Part shown: in pieces, positions 36,937 to 49,555 of the stretch
Layout of the letters: the number at the start of each line of letters is the position of its first letter
Numbering within the stretch: the first letter of the stretch is position 1
Source of the DNA: Euonymus europaeus
Taxonomy: Eukaryota; Streptophyta; Magnoliopsida; Celastrales; Celastraceae
DNA length: 64,000 nucleotides
Direction of reading: 5' to 3'
NCBI GenBank assembly: GCA_963580455.1
Contig: OY756971.1
Coordinates: 16,391,001-16,455,000, forward strand
Notes under the pieces: generated by a model
Told to the model about the DNA's origin: nothing
The model's database searches: none
Seen by the model: the letters and a program-made list of their open reading frames with translations, nothing else
Translations under genes and position numbers: made by a program

Positions 36937-37290
36937 TCATGCACTTAAGTGAGAATCATACAATTTCAGTTTGACCATGACCTTGTTTTTGAATGTCATC
37001 ATCATATGTTTATTGAAAATTTCAATATGCCATAGGAATTGTTTGATTGTTTAGTGGTGGATAGTAAATCCTAGCTATTCTTTTCATTGATTGAAACTCA
37101 TCCATTCTCAATCTTTTTAATATTAGTTCAATTTTCTTTACTGTTTTATTTCTCAAGTATTCACCCCCTCCCCCAATTATAATTGTGTCTGATTTTGCAT
37201 CGTTGCTAGAGAGTGATTCCCCTAATACATAAAAAGTGCCAACATATACAATTTGATATTGATAAAATATGGGTGCTTATGAATAATTAC
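36937..37290 (+). repeat. LTR/leader repeat, copy 1, right part
   Basis: This continues copy 1 after the insertion: 36942-37175 matches 38774-39020 of copy 2. At 37190-37215 the phrase GCATCGTTGCTAGAGAGTGA resembles a decayed primer-binding/leader word (canonical form TGGCGCCGTTGCCGGGGA). The same place in copy 2 reads AAGCCATTACCGGGGAGTGA. Confidence 0.55.
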
Positions 37291-39195
37291 AATTTAAAGT
37301 AATATTTTTATATATTCAATAACAAATATTATTTTGGATATCACTTTATTATTTTAATTACATTTTGTAGGCCTAAAGAACATGTTTTAGTCAGGCACCT
37401 TGTTATCCCACCGTTGTCTTTTGATTGGGTCAATAGATGATATCATCATTATGATCAATTTTCCCAATTTGTAGCTTGATCACTTGCAATACATGTTAGC
37501 CACTTGCAATAAATTGGAATCATTCTCAAGATTTTCGATGCCAACCCTGACAACCACCCAATATTTTTTACTAAACTTCCTTCTATAAATAGACAACATA
37601 ACAAATACGAGAAAAAGTTAGAAAAAAATAGAAGAAAAAAGAAAAATTGAAAGAAAAATAAGGACATAGATGGAGAGTTGAAGACCGACACTAAGAGTGT
37701 GACACAATTATTGTTATTGTGTTGTATTTTATTTGATTATGTGTAATTAAACTCTTGTTAGTTAGGGCTTAATCTTGAAGCACCGAGCATGATTTCAATT
37801 TTATAAGTTGTGCAGATTTTATATTTGTACAAACATGATGATTTTGATTTCACCATGATGAGTGAATTCTATTATTTCAAATATTTATTTGAAATATTTG
37901 TTGTAGATCATGGTCAATTGCCTTGTTGAATATGTTCTTGTTTGCAATGCATAATTTGGTTAAAAACAAATTATAAAAAACCAATTCTTGAATACCTAAG
38001 TACAAATATCATGTATTAGGGTTCTTGTGACATTCATATCAATGTTTTTGGAGCCGGACCGGACCGGCCGGTCGAACCGGGAACCGGGAACCGGTGGCCT
38101 GTCCGATCCGGCAGGCAAAATTTAACCGGTGAATCTGGTTTTGGTCAAAAATCCCACTTTTTGTCTATTTTTTATGGAGAAAAGGATGGCCGTTATGCAG
38201 TGTCACTTTTGATGGGATGGCGGCTGTATTGCATAATAAAGAGGTGGGCCCACGTTCTATATTTTAATAATGTGAAAATTATGTGATATTCAAAAGTGAC
38301 GGTGGCTGTATTGTATAATAAAGAGGTGGGGTCCACGTTCTATATTTAGTAATGTGAAAATTATGTGATATTTTGATCGTTGGTATGGTGAATTTACAAC
38401 ACAACAAAACTTCAAATCTTATAACAGACTTTATAGGTTTAGTTTGTGTTCTTAAAGTAAATATGAAATATTTTGTATTTCTTATTTATTTATGAAGTGT
38501 CAAAATAATTCTGTTTTGTTTAAAACAAGTTTAAAATTATTCAAAACATTTCAAAATATGTTCGAAATTGATAAAAAATATGAAAAACCTTTTTTACCTG
38601 TGCCGGCCGGTTGAACCGGTTGAACCGTGAACCGGTCATCACACCGGTTCGATGATCGGCACGGTTTTAAAAATATTGATTCATATTCTCTTTGCTCTTA
38701 TTAAGTTATTGATTGTTAAGTGATGCAGAAGCCATGCTATATTTTAGTTGAGAATACACGTACTGAGGTAGATGTCATGCACTTTACATGCACTAGAGAG
38801 AAAATCAAACAACTTAAGTTTGATCATGACCTTTTTGTGAATGTCGTCATCATATACTTATTGAAAATTGTCAATATGTTAGTTTATGAATTGTTTGATT
38901 GTTTACTGGTGGATTGTAAGTCCTAGCTATTGTTTTCATTGATCAAAGCTCATCAATTCTCAATTTTAGTTTAGTTTTCTTTACTATTTTATTTCTCAAA
39001 AACTCAAACATCCCCAATTATAATTGTATGTGAATTATATTCAACTGTTAAATTGCATATATATATATATATATATTAACATCACTCCTCGTGAGATCGA
39101 CCCTTGCTTATTCACTATACTCTACATTTTTTGTACACTTGTGAGGTATTTTAAATTGTGACTAACGACATAAAAATTCTTGAAGCCATTACCGG
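37291..39195 (+). repeat. LTR/leader repeat, copy 2 (contains a hAT-type element)
   Basis: This is a second copy of the repeat at 32660-37215, interrupted by the 639-bp hAT-type element at 38040-38678. A (TA)n run lies at 39056-39078. After it come 'CGTGAGATCGACCCTTGCT' (39089) and ACCGGGGAGTGA (39189), which look like the 5' leader and primer-binding region of an Athila-type Gypsy element. The 68-codon frame at 38720 is not a gene. Confidence 0.55.
38040..38678. mobile_element. Non-autonomous hAT-type transposon (639 bp)
   Basis: The ends are CAATGTTTTTGGAGCCG and, reverse-complemented from the right, CAATATTTTTAAAACCG, an imperfect terminal inverted repeat. A perfect 8-bp duplication ATTCATAT (38032-38039 and 38679-38686) is diagnostic of hAT-type insertion. 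The subterminal regions are packed with CCGGTT/AACCGG words. There is an internal duplication of about 82 bases (units at about 38221 and 38303). No transposase is encoded. The undisrupted site is visible in the paralogous repeat copy near 33645-33660. Confidence 0.9.
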
Positions 39196-39540
39196 GGAGT
39201 GATCCTAATACATTGCTATCTAACTCTTGTTTATTATTATTATTATTTGTCTATGCTATCAACCCCTACATGAAAGGTTTTACATTATATGTTACTAACT
39301 AATGGTGTTGGTTAATCACCATATCTAACTTCTAATTTTTGGCTGGTTTAACTGCCTATTCTTATTTATTAATATTTACGACTAGTTTAATCGTCCATTA
39401 ATATTTATTAATATTTACTAACATCACAAACTTTTTATTTTCACAGTCGACCTTATTTGCCCCATTTTTTGTATACTAACTTTTTATATATTGGCTACTA
39501 ACTCCTTTTGTAACAATTGACCACAAATATGAATGTATAG
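39196..39540. other. Decayed leader sequence, no gene
   Basis: An imperfect (TTA)n run (39232-39250) and AT-rich sequence with repeated 'ATTAATATTTA' words. Probably the remains of the internal region following repeat copy 2. Confidence 0.4.
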
Positions 39541-41285
39541 GAGACAAAAGTGAGAAAAATCCAAGTTTTAGGAATTTCAAAAGTGTTGGCACGCGCAACA
39601 TAGATTGAAAGAAGTTGGAGGGAGTCAAAGCTGCCCAGGTGTCTGGTACCATGCACTCAGGTCCACGCCTAGTATCGTGAATAACAAGTGGGGGTTAAGT
39701 TGTGGGTGCTTGAGCGTGTCCAAGGGGCGCCTAGGCATAACATGAGATTTAAGACCTTGTTAAATAGAAATTTTGTGACAGAGAGAACCATTTGGAGTTT
39801 AAATTGATGGAGAGAAAATAGAGACAAACTAGAGATGAGTGATTTCTTTAGGATTAAACTTGGATTTTGGAGGATTATGGGTAGCTAACAAGATTTATCA
39901 AAGATTTGAAGATTTTATGTAAGTTTTCTAGATTTTGAATATCAGGTAAGGGATTCTATACCCATTTCCTTTCTATATCTGATTTCAATATCTAAAGGGC
40001 ATTCCATTTCTTCATTGTTCTTCAATATTTTTGTTCTTTCCTTATTTGCTCCTAAGGAAGAACGAACCTTGATTTGATTTATTGTTATCTTTGAATTATA
40101 GGATGCATACCCAATTTTCATTTTTGGTTTTATATTGAGCATGATTATTCTTGATCATGCATCAAGTGGTAGCTTATATATGTAGGGTTTATATATATAT
40201 AAATATATATATATATATCACGACATACCATCTTGCATTAGAAGTGAGTGAGAAGCACGGGTATGGACTTGTAGTTCCTATAGGACGATTGAATGCCATG
40301 TGGGAAAAATGCCATGTGGAAAAATGGTAGTAAATTCCAAGCAAGGTTTCTACCAAGTGAGTCTCATTTGAGGAAACATACGGAGATCCCGAGGGGTTGG
40401 TTTGATCGAACTTTAATCTTGTGTGGGCATGATATTGGTCTCACATATGGTTTTTCCTCATAAGTAATTATAAATGGTGCTAGTGATCACCGATAGGATT
40501 GTGGTAGGTGTCAAGGCATCACACGTGTGGACTCATGGGGAAGTGACATGATATTAGATTTATTCTTTTGTTTACTTAATTGTTCATGTTAGAAGCATAT
40601 TGTTGCACTGAACCTTCTTTAATATTTGGCTTAAATTTGATATCCGTGTTTTTCCCTTACTAAGCCATTTGCTCACCTTTACTTCTTTTTCTTACCACAA
40701 GTGAGTCTGATTTTGATATTGGAAAGGTAAAACTATAGGAGCGTCGGTGACATGGCTGTCACTTGGAGTAGTGAGAGCTCGAGTTTAGAGGGGTTTTCTA
40801 TTTACTTAATGTTATGAACTATGTAGTACATTTAGTTATGGTTGGAAACATGCTTTGAAACACCTCTTCGATGTAACAATTAGAATGGTCGGAAGGGTGA
40901 GCCATGTAATCGAGACTTCTAGGTCGGATGATGGATGATTTATGTGCATGTACTTTATTGTTGTATTGAATTCTTATGTGATTATTATGATTGTTAATGA
41001 TAAATTGTCTGAGGCCTTATTAGGTTATGTATTTTACATGTTGTTAGATGGTTGGAGGCCCTGTCTAGGTTGTGATAGAACGTGGATTGATGGGCGGAGG
41101 GCTTATGTGGTTTTGATGTAAATTATTAAATAGATGTGTGTATAATTTAGGTTGGCATACTTCAATTTATGGGGAGATGCTACAAGATTTTTTGGTGGAT
41201 ATTAATGTTGACTTAGTTGTACGAGGACTAAGTACTAATTGATTGGTTGATTGTTGGATATAGTAGCACCTCCCGGGCCATCACA
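39541..41285 (+). mobile_element. 5' LTR of a Del/Tekay-type Gypsy element
   Basis: The stretch ends in CCATCACA directly before a decayed primer-binding site. Inside it are phrases (CAGGTGTCTGG, GCGCCTAGGCAT, 'GAGGCC...TTAGGTTATG') that match, in opposite orientation, the LTR at 35100-36936. The start is not clearly defined, so the left boundary is approximate. A (TA)n run lies at 40187-40218. Confidence 0.55.
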
Positions 41286-41293
41286 TTATAATT

Positions 41294-41305
41294 TAGTATT
41301 GGAGC
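41294..41305 (+). promoter_or_regulatory. Decayed tRNA-Met primer-binding site
   Basis: TAGTATTGGAGC matches the usual plant initiator-tRNA-Met site TGGTATCAGAGC at 9 of 12 positions. It lies 8 bases after the LTR end. The following CAGGTTCGA also fits Del/Tekay elements. Confidence 0.65.
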
Positions 41306-41536
41306 CAGGTTCGATATATGTAGGATTTGTGTATAGGTCCGAGTTGTGAGTATTGTGTTGTAGTGAGTCTCAAGGCAATGTTGTGACCTCTCATATTCAA
41401 TATGATATTTTTCCCTTTAAATCCTCATAATTACTTATGTATTGAATAGTGTTATCTATTGTGGCATAGATGTACACTCATAAGGCTACTTGTCTTGACC
41501 AGGACAGCTGAGGCCTCTATTGTTCTGGGTAGATGA

Positions 41537-42715
41537 GTGAGACCTAGAGGTCAAGGGTGTGTTAGGGGAGTGATGCGCACTAGGTGCACTCCTAACATTC
41601 ATGAATCAATGTCATGGGTAGACATAGAGATTCGAGAGGAGGGGATAGTTTGGGAGGAGCTAAAGATTCATGATGATGTTCAATTAGGTGGACAAGTTGT
41701 GGACATTGAGGATTTCTCTAACGCAAGGATAGACACCACCATGGGTGCAGGTTACTTCTACCTCTACTATGAGGCAGCCCGTGACATTGCGAGACCTAGC
41801 CAGCATTGTGATAAATCTGGCTCAAGTAATGACGATGCAGATTACTAGGGCACTAAAGGTTTGTACTGAGGGTTAGAATTTTGGGTCTAGTAATGAAGAT
41901 GGATCTATCCAGAAACTAGGGAGAAAGATGTTTGAGGCACATCAGTTGCATAAGACCAATCCCTAACATTTTTCAAAGAGGGGAAAAGGTACTAGGCTGG
42001 GGAGTGGATACACCACCTAGGTTTAAGATTTGATACTTTAGGCATAACAGATGACAGAGGAGTAAAGCTAGTCTTCTATTATCTTAGGAGAGCAACTTAT
42101 GATTGGTGGAATTCCTTGGCCAGAGGAAGGATGAATTGACTTGGTCTTCATTTGAGTTGATGTTCTTGAAATGGTTTATGCCATAGACATTTTAGGCAAA
42201 CAACACTAAGCAATACCTTGAGGTTGTGCAGAAACCAAACATGATTGTGTCCTAGTAAACCAATTTATATGAGGAGTTGTATTAAGTTTTGGAAGATATT
42301 GGCTCCAAACGATGATAGCAAGGTGGAAAGGTACCATGATGGGTTGATTCTGAGAATTAGTGAGATGATGATTGCTTTTAGGTGCAGTCATATGAGAAAC
42401 CAGTGGACATGAATATGAAATTAGAGCAAGAAAAGTGCAACTATCATCAATATGGGGATGTGCATAAAGGTCGTACAACATCAGCGGCTGGTGGCAGTGG
42501 TAGAGCTGGTCAGAAGAGACAAAAGACCGACTCCTACACATGGAAAAGGGACCATAGAAATGGTTCGTAGCTAGAAGGTGGCAAGATCACATGTTTCTAG
42601 TGTGGCAAAGATGGAAACAAGAAGAATCAATGCAAGAATACCAGACTGAAAATGCTTCGAGTGTAGATTGATACGGCATAAGAGAAATGAGTGTCCACAG
42701 AGCAGTAGTGGTACC
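41537..42715 (+). pseudogene. Decayed gag of the Del/Tekay-type element
   Basis: The first 103 codons are open (41537-41848), starting MRPRGQG..., like the Arg-rich N-terminus of these gag proteins. Later parts are only recognisable in pieces. One such piece is a zinc-knuckle remnant CGKDGNKKNQCK near 42600-42640, in which one residue before CG is replaced by a stop. Several in-frame stops make it non-functional. Gag packages the element RNA into virus-like particles (family knowledge). Confidence 0.6.
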
Positions 42716-43946
42716 TAGCTAGCACAAGTAATGGGGTTACCACAAATAGTATCTACTCTAGCTCTTCCCTCCACGATTCCAATTGAACTGCAGGGCTAGA
42801 ATACTGTTTGATTTGGGAGCTACTTCCGTGTTTATTACTAGTTCATTGGCACGTACAATTTGAAATCGATAAGGCATGCCATTTGGGCATTTCACTCCTT
42901 TAGAAGGGAAATCATTTAGGGTGAGTGTAAGTTTGGATAGGTGTCCTAAAGGGTCCACTTCTACGATATGGACTTCAAAGATTTCGACGTAATCCTTGGA
43001 GTGGATTGGTTGACAAAGCATCATGGCTTGTTAAATTTTTGGGAAAGAATTATGACACTTAGAGTACTGGAAGAGGGAGTGATATAGTTGTGGGGATCGA
43101 AGGGGATTTCATCTCCTCATTTTATGGACAACCCATCATATCAAGATTGTAGAGTTGCAAGTTTGACTACTTCAGCTTCTAGAGGTGATGTTGCTACACC
43201 AATCTTCTTAGTAGAGGAGTTTATGAATGTATTTTCGAAGGAGTTGGTTGGATTGCCGCCAAAGAGATAGATCGATTTTGTCATTAAGCTTTATCCAAAT
43301 GTGAAGTCGATCACTATTATGCTCTAATGGATGGCTCCTGTAGAGTTGAAAGAATTAATTACTTAGTTGGAAGAGTTGTAAAATTTGGGGTTCATCAAGC
43401 CGAGTGTGTCCCTTTTGGGAGCACCGGTATTGTTTGTAAAGAAGAATGATAAATCATTGAGGATGTGCATAGACTACCGACAGTTGAACAAAGGTACAAT
43501 GAATAATAAGTATTCATTATCACATATAAATGATTTGTTCGACTAGTTGAGGAGGGCAAGACATTTTTCTAAGATCGATCTGTGATTATGGTATCATCGG
43601 TTGAGGATTAAGGATGAAAACATCTAGAAGATGACATTTAGGACTGGTACACTCATTATGAGTTCTTGATAATACTATTTGGGTTGACTTATTCTCCAGC
43701 GGTGTTCATGGACTTGATGCAACGGGTTCTTTGTCCGTTCTTGGAAAAAAATCGTAGTGGTGTTCATTGATGACATATTGATTTATTCTATGATGGTAGA
43801 GGAGCAAGAGGAACATTTGAGGATAGTGTTGCAGACCTTGAGGAAGAATCAGTTATATGCCAAGTTGAGTAAGTGCAAGTTTTCGGCCATAGAAGTTAAA
43901 TTCCTAGGTCACCTGATCACTCAAGAGGGTAGTGCAGTTGATGCCA
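42716..43946 (+). pseudogene. Decayed protease and reverse transcriptase of the Del/Tekay-type element
   Basis: The protease end is recognisable as DFKDFDVILGVDWLTKHHG (42965-43028). RT follows with [11 protein letters not shown] (43420-43452), [11 protein letters not shown] (43465-43495), HFSKIDL (43563), the catalytic FIDD in [11 protein letters not shown] (43755-43785) and CKFSAIEVKFLGHLI (43878-43918). Many stops interrupt it. Homology stops abruptly after EGSAVD (about 43946), where a different repeat begins, so RNase H, integrase and chromodomain are missing. Confidence 0.8.
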
Positions 43947-43977
43947 ACAGTGCTCATCCAAAAAATATCTTGGAGAT

Positions 43978-44225
43978 GATGAAAAATCCCACTTGGAGTG
44001 GATTTTGATGATTTTTTAAAAAGTTCGATGAAAAATCCCACTTAGAGTAGGTTTTGATTATTTTTGAAAATGTTAGATGAAAAATCTCACCTAGAGTGAG
44101 TTTTTGCCGATTTTGAAAATAGTGCACAGGATCATTGTAGTCATTCCCGACTTGTCCAAAAATATTTAAGAATGATGAAATATCCCACTTAGAGTTGGTT
44201 TTGATAATTTTGAAAAGGGATTTGA
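43978..44225 (+). repeat. 49-bp tandem repeat, about five units
   Basis: Units beginning GATGAAAAATCCCACTT start at 43978, 44027 and 44076, then a strongly diverged unit near 44125, then a recognisable one at 44174. All spacings are multiples of 49. It sits at the junction with the truncated Gypsy element. Confidence 0.8.
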
Positions 44226-45950
44226 GTTTTAAGGATTTGGTTAATGCACCAAAGTAGTCCAAAAACAATGATTAGTCCAATTTAACCATACTTACAAACA
44301 TGTTTTTCTGGAGAAAAGAAAAAAAAAATTTAATTCTCATTAGATGAGCCAAATATCTTTAAACCCATTTTTGAGTCCTTAAATAAATTCTTCTAATCCC
44401 TAAAAACAAGAAGTATTCTAAATGAATGCTGATGGAACCCAAATATATTGAAGGCACTTTTTTATTTAAACAGAATACAAGGTTTTCATAATTAATCTTT
44501 GTGTGTTTATTGGGGTGCGATAGCTTGGATTAATCTCAGCAATCATCGCATTGCTTACTTCCATGGCATAACCAACAATATACAAATCAATTTCACATGC
44601 ATAGCATAATATAGAAATAAAACCTTAAGCATGTGATCTAGGCATTCATAATCCATCCAATAGAACCCTAAATGTCTATATACTTCTAACACCCTAAAAT
44701 AATTATGCATGCAATTTTACATTACTTTACATCCACTATTTACATGTTACATGGCCTTGGGTGCAAGTGACCAATAATCCAAGTTTGTCACCCAAAATCC
44801 CAATAAATATACAAAACCCTCATACCTGACTTTCAACCCAACTATCATACCCGAAGCCTAAATATTTTAGAAAGCCAAAGATAATACAAATAGACCCAAT
44901 CTATATACAAAACGCAAGCAGAGTGGCCCAATAATTAAATTATAACAAAAAGCCCTATACATTGTGTTTCATTCTTGGCCCATCAAACCATATCCTTCCA
45001 GTCCACATAAATTTAAACTAATTACCCCGTATCAATAAAGCTTGGCCCAAAAATTTTAGCAACCTAATTCATGCTTAACTGCCCAACCCAAGTCATCTTC
45101 TTCACATATCCACCTTAATCAAAAATCTGAAGAGAAAACTTGAAGGCTCAGGTAATGCAGAATCCTGGTGGGAGGGCTACGGGTAATGATAGTTCTCAGT
45201 GAGGCTTGATTTCAGGTGGCTCGATAATGACCATGGGAGAAGATCTACAAGTGATGGGTTCTCAGGTAGCAAGGATTGCGGGTAGATGATGGCTAAAAAA
45301 TGATGAGAAGAGAAAGGTTCGGTGATGGTTGTTTGCTGATAATATTTGGCAAGAGAAGAGGTCGGGTGGGGTTGGATGTTGTTGACGGTTGATGGTTGTA
45401 GGTAAGAAGGAATTTGAGTGAGGGTGGTGGTCTCAGGTGCGGGGAAGAAAAATGTGTAGTGGAAAGTGGGAGGTTAAAGAGTATAATTCATCCAAAAAAA
45501 TGTCCTCTCCAAACTAAAAACCCTTCTATTTTTTATAGTATTTTCTCTAAATCAAATATTTCCTTCTAAATCCCTAAAATCCCCTTAATTTCTCCAATCA
45601 TTTTCCTTTAATTATTTTTCCCTTGATTTTCTTCCTTTTCTCCCCCTCAAAATTTGATTTTGTTTTTGTTTTTTTTTTACCTTTTTTCTTGATTTTCTTC
45701 CTTTTTTTCTAATTTTCTTTGATTTTATTCCTAAAAAAGGTGATTTCCCTCTCAATTTCTAGAAGGTTCTACATGGACCGAATTTCTAGCACTAACTAAA
45801 CTTCCTTTCTTGGGCCTGGTTATAGAGCATTGATATATTGGATCTGGCAAAAAAAATTATATTCCAGGCTAATCACGGAACAAAACCATTAAATTTTTGT
45901 TTCAAGAGAAGGTAAAGCACTGAAAGTTCAAATTCTCTTAAAGCTAAAAA
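44226..45950. mobile_element. LTR-like repeat of uncertain class upstream of the Tat-type gag
   Basis: No gene is seen. Part of it (about 44690-44770, 'ACCCTAAAAT...ATGCATGCAATTTT...CATGGCCTTGG') resembles 14715-14780 in the Ogre-family solo LTR. I therefore take it as a related LTR, but no TG...CA ends or target duplication could be set. It is not a copy of the 3' LTR-like sequence at 54431, so it does not look like the matching 5' LTR of the element that follows. A C/T-rich run lies at 45530-45730. Confidence 0.4.
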
Positions 45951-47142
45951 AATGAAAGAGCAGGACCACGTGACAACACACAATGCTCTCCATGATTCCA
46001 CCCACTTATCTGTTGCTTCACTCCCTGTCAATCAGCTTCAAAACATGATTGCTGATATAATCCGGGCTCAGTATGGCGAAGCCCCGTAATCATCTTTGGT
46101 TCATGCAAAACCTTACAGTCATCAGATTGATGAGATTCGTATGTCATGGGGATATCAGCCCCTTAAGTTCTAACAATTTGATGGAAAGGGTAATCTGAAA
46201 AAATATGTTGCTTATTTCATCGAAACTTGTAATAATGCAGACCCATTTGGTGATTCAATGGTAAAACAATTCGTGCGTTCCCTAAAAAAAGTTTCATTTG
46301 AATGGTATATACTGACTTTCTATATGGCTCTATTGAAGGTTGGGATCAACTTGAGTGCGAGTTTCTAACTCCCTTTTACAGTACTCGATGGACTTAGTCT
46401 TCTAGAACTTGCAAGGATGAGGTAAAACAAGGAAGAAGTTGTGGTCGAGTATATTGAACGCTGGAGTAACCTTGTCCAAAATTGCAAGGAACATATAAGC
46501 AAAAGCTCCTCCATTGATATGTGTTTTCAAGGAATGCATTGGGGGTTACTATATAACCTTCAAGCTAATATTCCTCATTCCTTCCAGGAACTTGCAACCC
46601 GAGCCCATGACTTGGAAATTCAAATAGTAAGGCATGGAAACTATTTGCCAAGTGATCCTCATAAAAAGAAAGAAACAAAGAAAGAAGTGAAGAAGGATTC
46701 AAAACCCTCACGGACTAAAGAATCCATGGCTATCACAACTAATCCAGTAAAGATTTCCACACAGAAATCTAAATTTGAGTCCAAGACTCAAAAGGATAAG
46801 ACTCAATTCAAGGAACGACCAACCTTGAAACAAATGCAAGAAAAGGAATACCCATTTGTGGATTCTAAAGTTTCTTGGATTCTAGACCAACTACTTGAAC
46901 AAAAGCTCATAGAGCTTCCCACTTCAAAGAGGCCAGAAGAAGTTGGTCGAGTTGACAATCCTAAATATTTTCAGTATCATCATATCATCAGTCATCCGGT
47001 TGAGAAATGTTTTTTCCTGAAGGACATAATCATGCTATTGACTAGAGAAAACAAGATCGATCTTGCTCTTACTAGTAATGCCGAATCTAATTGCATAATG
47101 GTGACTTTTGGGTCATTTGATCCCATTCCACAATCGGAATAA
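45951..47142 (+). pseudogene. Decayed gag of a Tat-type Gypsy retrotransposon
   Basis: The start region is broken by stops but readable: KPYSHQIDEIRMSWGYQPLKF, FDGKGNLKKYVAYFIET and MVKQFVRSLKK. From 46441 there is an open stretch of 233 codons with VEYIERWSNLVQNCKEH, MCFQGMHWGLLYNLQ, ELATRAHDLEIQI and, near the end, HHIISHPVEKCFFLKD. This is a very characteristic plant Gypsy gag of the Tat type. The Lys-rich middle is the usual linker. Frame breaks and stops before 46441 show it is dead. Confidence 0.85.
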
Positions 47143-49555
47143 GATCAATCCATGTCATCGTCCTTTAATAAGAGAATACCAAATATGGAGCTAACTATTG
47201 AGCAACCTAAAGGAGCAGTAAGGGTCTAGTTCATTGTAGATGATGAAGATACTACAGACTATGCATATCTAGGAATGTCTTCACAACAAGCTCCAAATAG
47301 GCCAACTTTGTATGAAATCATGATTAATGATTTGGATGTGTGGGAATCATCATCTGAGTTTGAAGATGAAGTAGGTGATGGGTGGTCAACTTTCATTACC
47401 AAAAAGGAGAAGTATAGATCACAAAAGTTATGGGACTTAGCAACACTTTTCTTAGATCTTAAAGATTTCCTCCAAAGTGAATGGTGTTCGAAAAACCAAC
47501 CAACAGGCTGGTATTATGCGGAAGAATTGTTGGTCTAAGATGAAGGTTGGGTGGAAGTAAGAAGCCGGAGAGGACATATATATTGTCCGAATCAAATTTT
47601 GTCTCTTCCAACTCTGATTCCTACTGTTCCAAATGAAGAGTCTGGCCCTACGAAAGAAAATAAGAACTCTCAAACTAAGAATTGACTAGGAAGAAATCGT
47701 AGAAAGATCCGCATTGATGCTAAGCCAAAAGGCACTCAGTCAACTCCCCACCAAGAAGTAACTCTTAAGGAATACTTTCCAAAAGATTACTTTACCGATG
47801 AACATATGATGGCATATGTGATAAGTGTAACGGACTCTCAAGAGTCACAAGAAGAAAAGGTTGGTTCCAAGAGGAAAACCTCCAGTGCTAAGAACAAATG
47901 AGTTGTTACTTCACTCTGAGAAATCCCCTCCAATATGAACATCTCAGTAGCTCTTGACCTCCCTAACGATACTCGTTTAGCTTTAGTTCAAACGTTGCTC
48001 AATCAGAAAGAATATAGAGAGAAAGTATTTTTCTCATATAAGTAAAGTTAGTTCTATTGATTGTAGGGCAACAATTACTATCACAAACGATGACTTACAA
48101 CTTGGGACGAGACTTTATAATAGGCCACTTTATGTTAATGGACTAATATGAGAGTACAAAGTCTCTTGAATCCTTATTGACTGGGGATTTGCTGTAAACA
48201 TTATGCAAATCCATACATTGAGAAACTCAGAATCTCGGTGAATGAGCTTTCCTAAAGCAAACATATGATTCAAGGTTTCAATCAAACAGGGCAACATGCC
48301 ATTGACACAATCCGATTACAGATCAAGATGGGTGAATTGGTTTCATCAACTCTATTTCATGTAATTGACCCAAAAACATCCTATTTACTTCTAACACACG
48401 TTTGATTGCATGAGACTGGGGTAATCACTTCAACATGGCACCAATGCTTCAAGTACACCCGAGACGGTGAAGATAAATGCATTGTTGTTGAGTCAAAATA
48501 GTTTGCAAGTGAGGAGTCTCACTTTGCGGAGGCTAAATTTTACCAAAAGAAAAATATTCCCCAAGAAGCTCTTCCAATGCTGATTCCAGAATCCAGAAAT
48601 GAAGAAAAAGATGATTCAACTGAGAACAACTTGTCTTAAATCTTTCTAAAAGAATCACAAAAAATTGAGTTGACTAAATTTGATGTTGACATTCTCAAGG
48701 GAGATCTGACTCTTCCAACTCCTTCTATTGAGAAAGTTATTCCTAAACAAGAAGTTATTGAGGAAGCTTAGCTTCCCAATGCTTCAGGAGACCATTAAGA
48801 TGCATGGTATGATTCACATGTGAAGAAACATTTTGAGAAAGTTGGATATGGAAAAAGGGAACCTCGCAAACTTGCTGACCTTGATACCGTTTTTTCTAGC
48901 GAAAGAGCTCTGGTGATAAATAAACAATGAATATATATTCCGCAACCAAAGCACGGATTAGGACATGAGTCTTGTAGCTCACGCCCTATCCGAATTAGAG
49001 CAAAAAAAGCATCAGCAAATGCGATCATGGTGCAAATCTTTGAGTATGATGATGAAAGGCTCGCGGAGTTTCCTGCTTTGAGCCAAATACAAGAGGAAAA
49101 TACTCAAATTTCGGTATTTGAATGACTAGGTGATAATCCATCAACATCAAGCCAAGTGAAGTCCATCCAAAAATTCTTTGTATTTTCTAGGCTCGGACCA
49201 AAAGTCCAAAAAGAGAAGCCAAAGAAATAGACAAGACAAAGAATTTGTAGACATAATGTTCTAGTTGGAAACAAAGGTAAAGAAATGATTGTTGTTTCTA
49301 TCAACCATGTCACTATTGAAGAAATCAGTGAAAAAGAATGTGATTCTGAGTCAACTTCTAATGAAGAAACTACATTGGCACCTCCTACCTTTGAAGAAGC
49401 GGGCATGCTATGGTTAAAGATCTCAAACAAATCAATCTTGGAACTGAAGCTGATCCAAGACCAACATTTGGTAGCACACTTTTAAGTCTAGAAGTAGAAA
49501 CAAAATACGTCTAGCTTTTGCAAGAATACATAGACATGTTTACATGGACTTGCAA
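47143..49555 (+). pseudogene. Decayed gag-pol linker and protease of the Tat-type element
   Basis: This long region between gag and RT has several short open stretches (47275-47538, 49285-49485) and many stops. A protease-like active site remnant, LIDWGFAVNIM, lies near 48172-48205, where Tat elements have D-x-G-[SA]-x-x-N. The linker contains acidic repeats rich in Glu and Ser. No other domain is recognised. Confidence 0.6.

Noticed and set aside
43978..44225. 49-bp array as a CRISPR array
   Set aside because: The whole 49-base unit is repeated, with no separate spacers.
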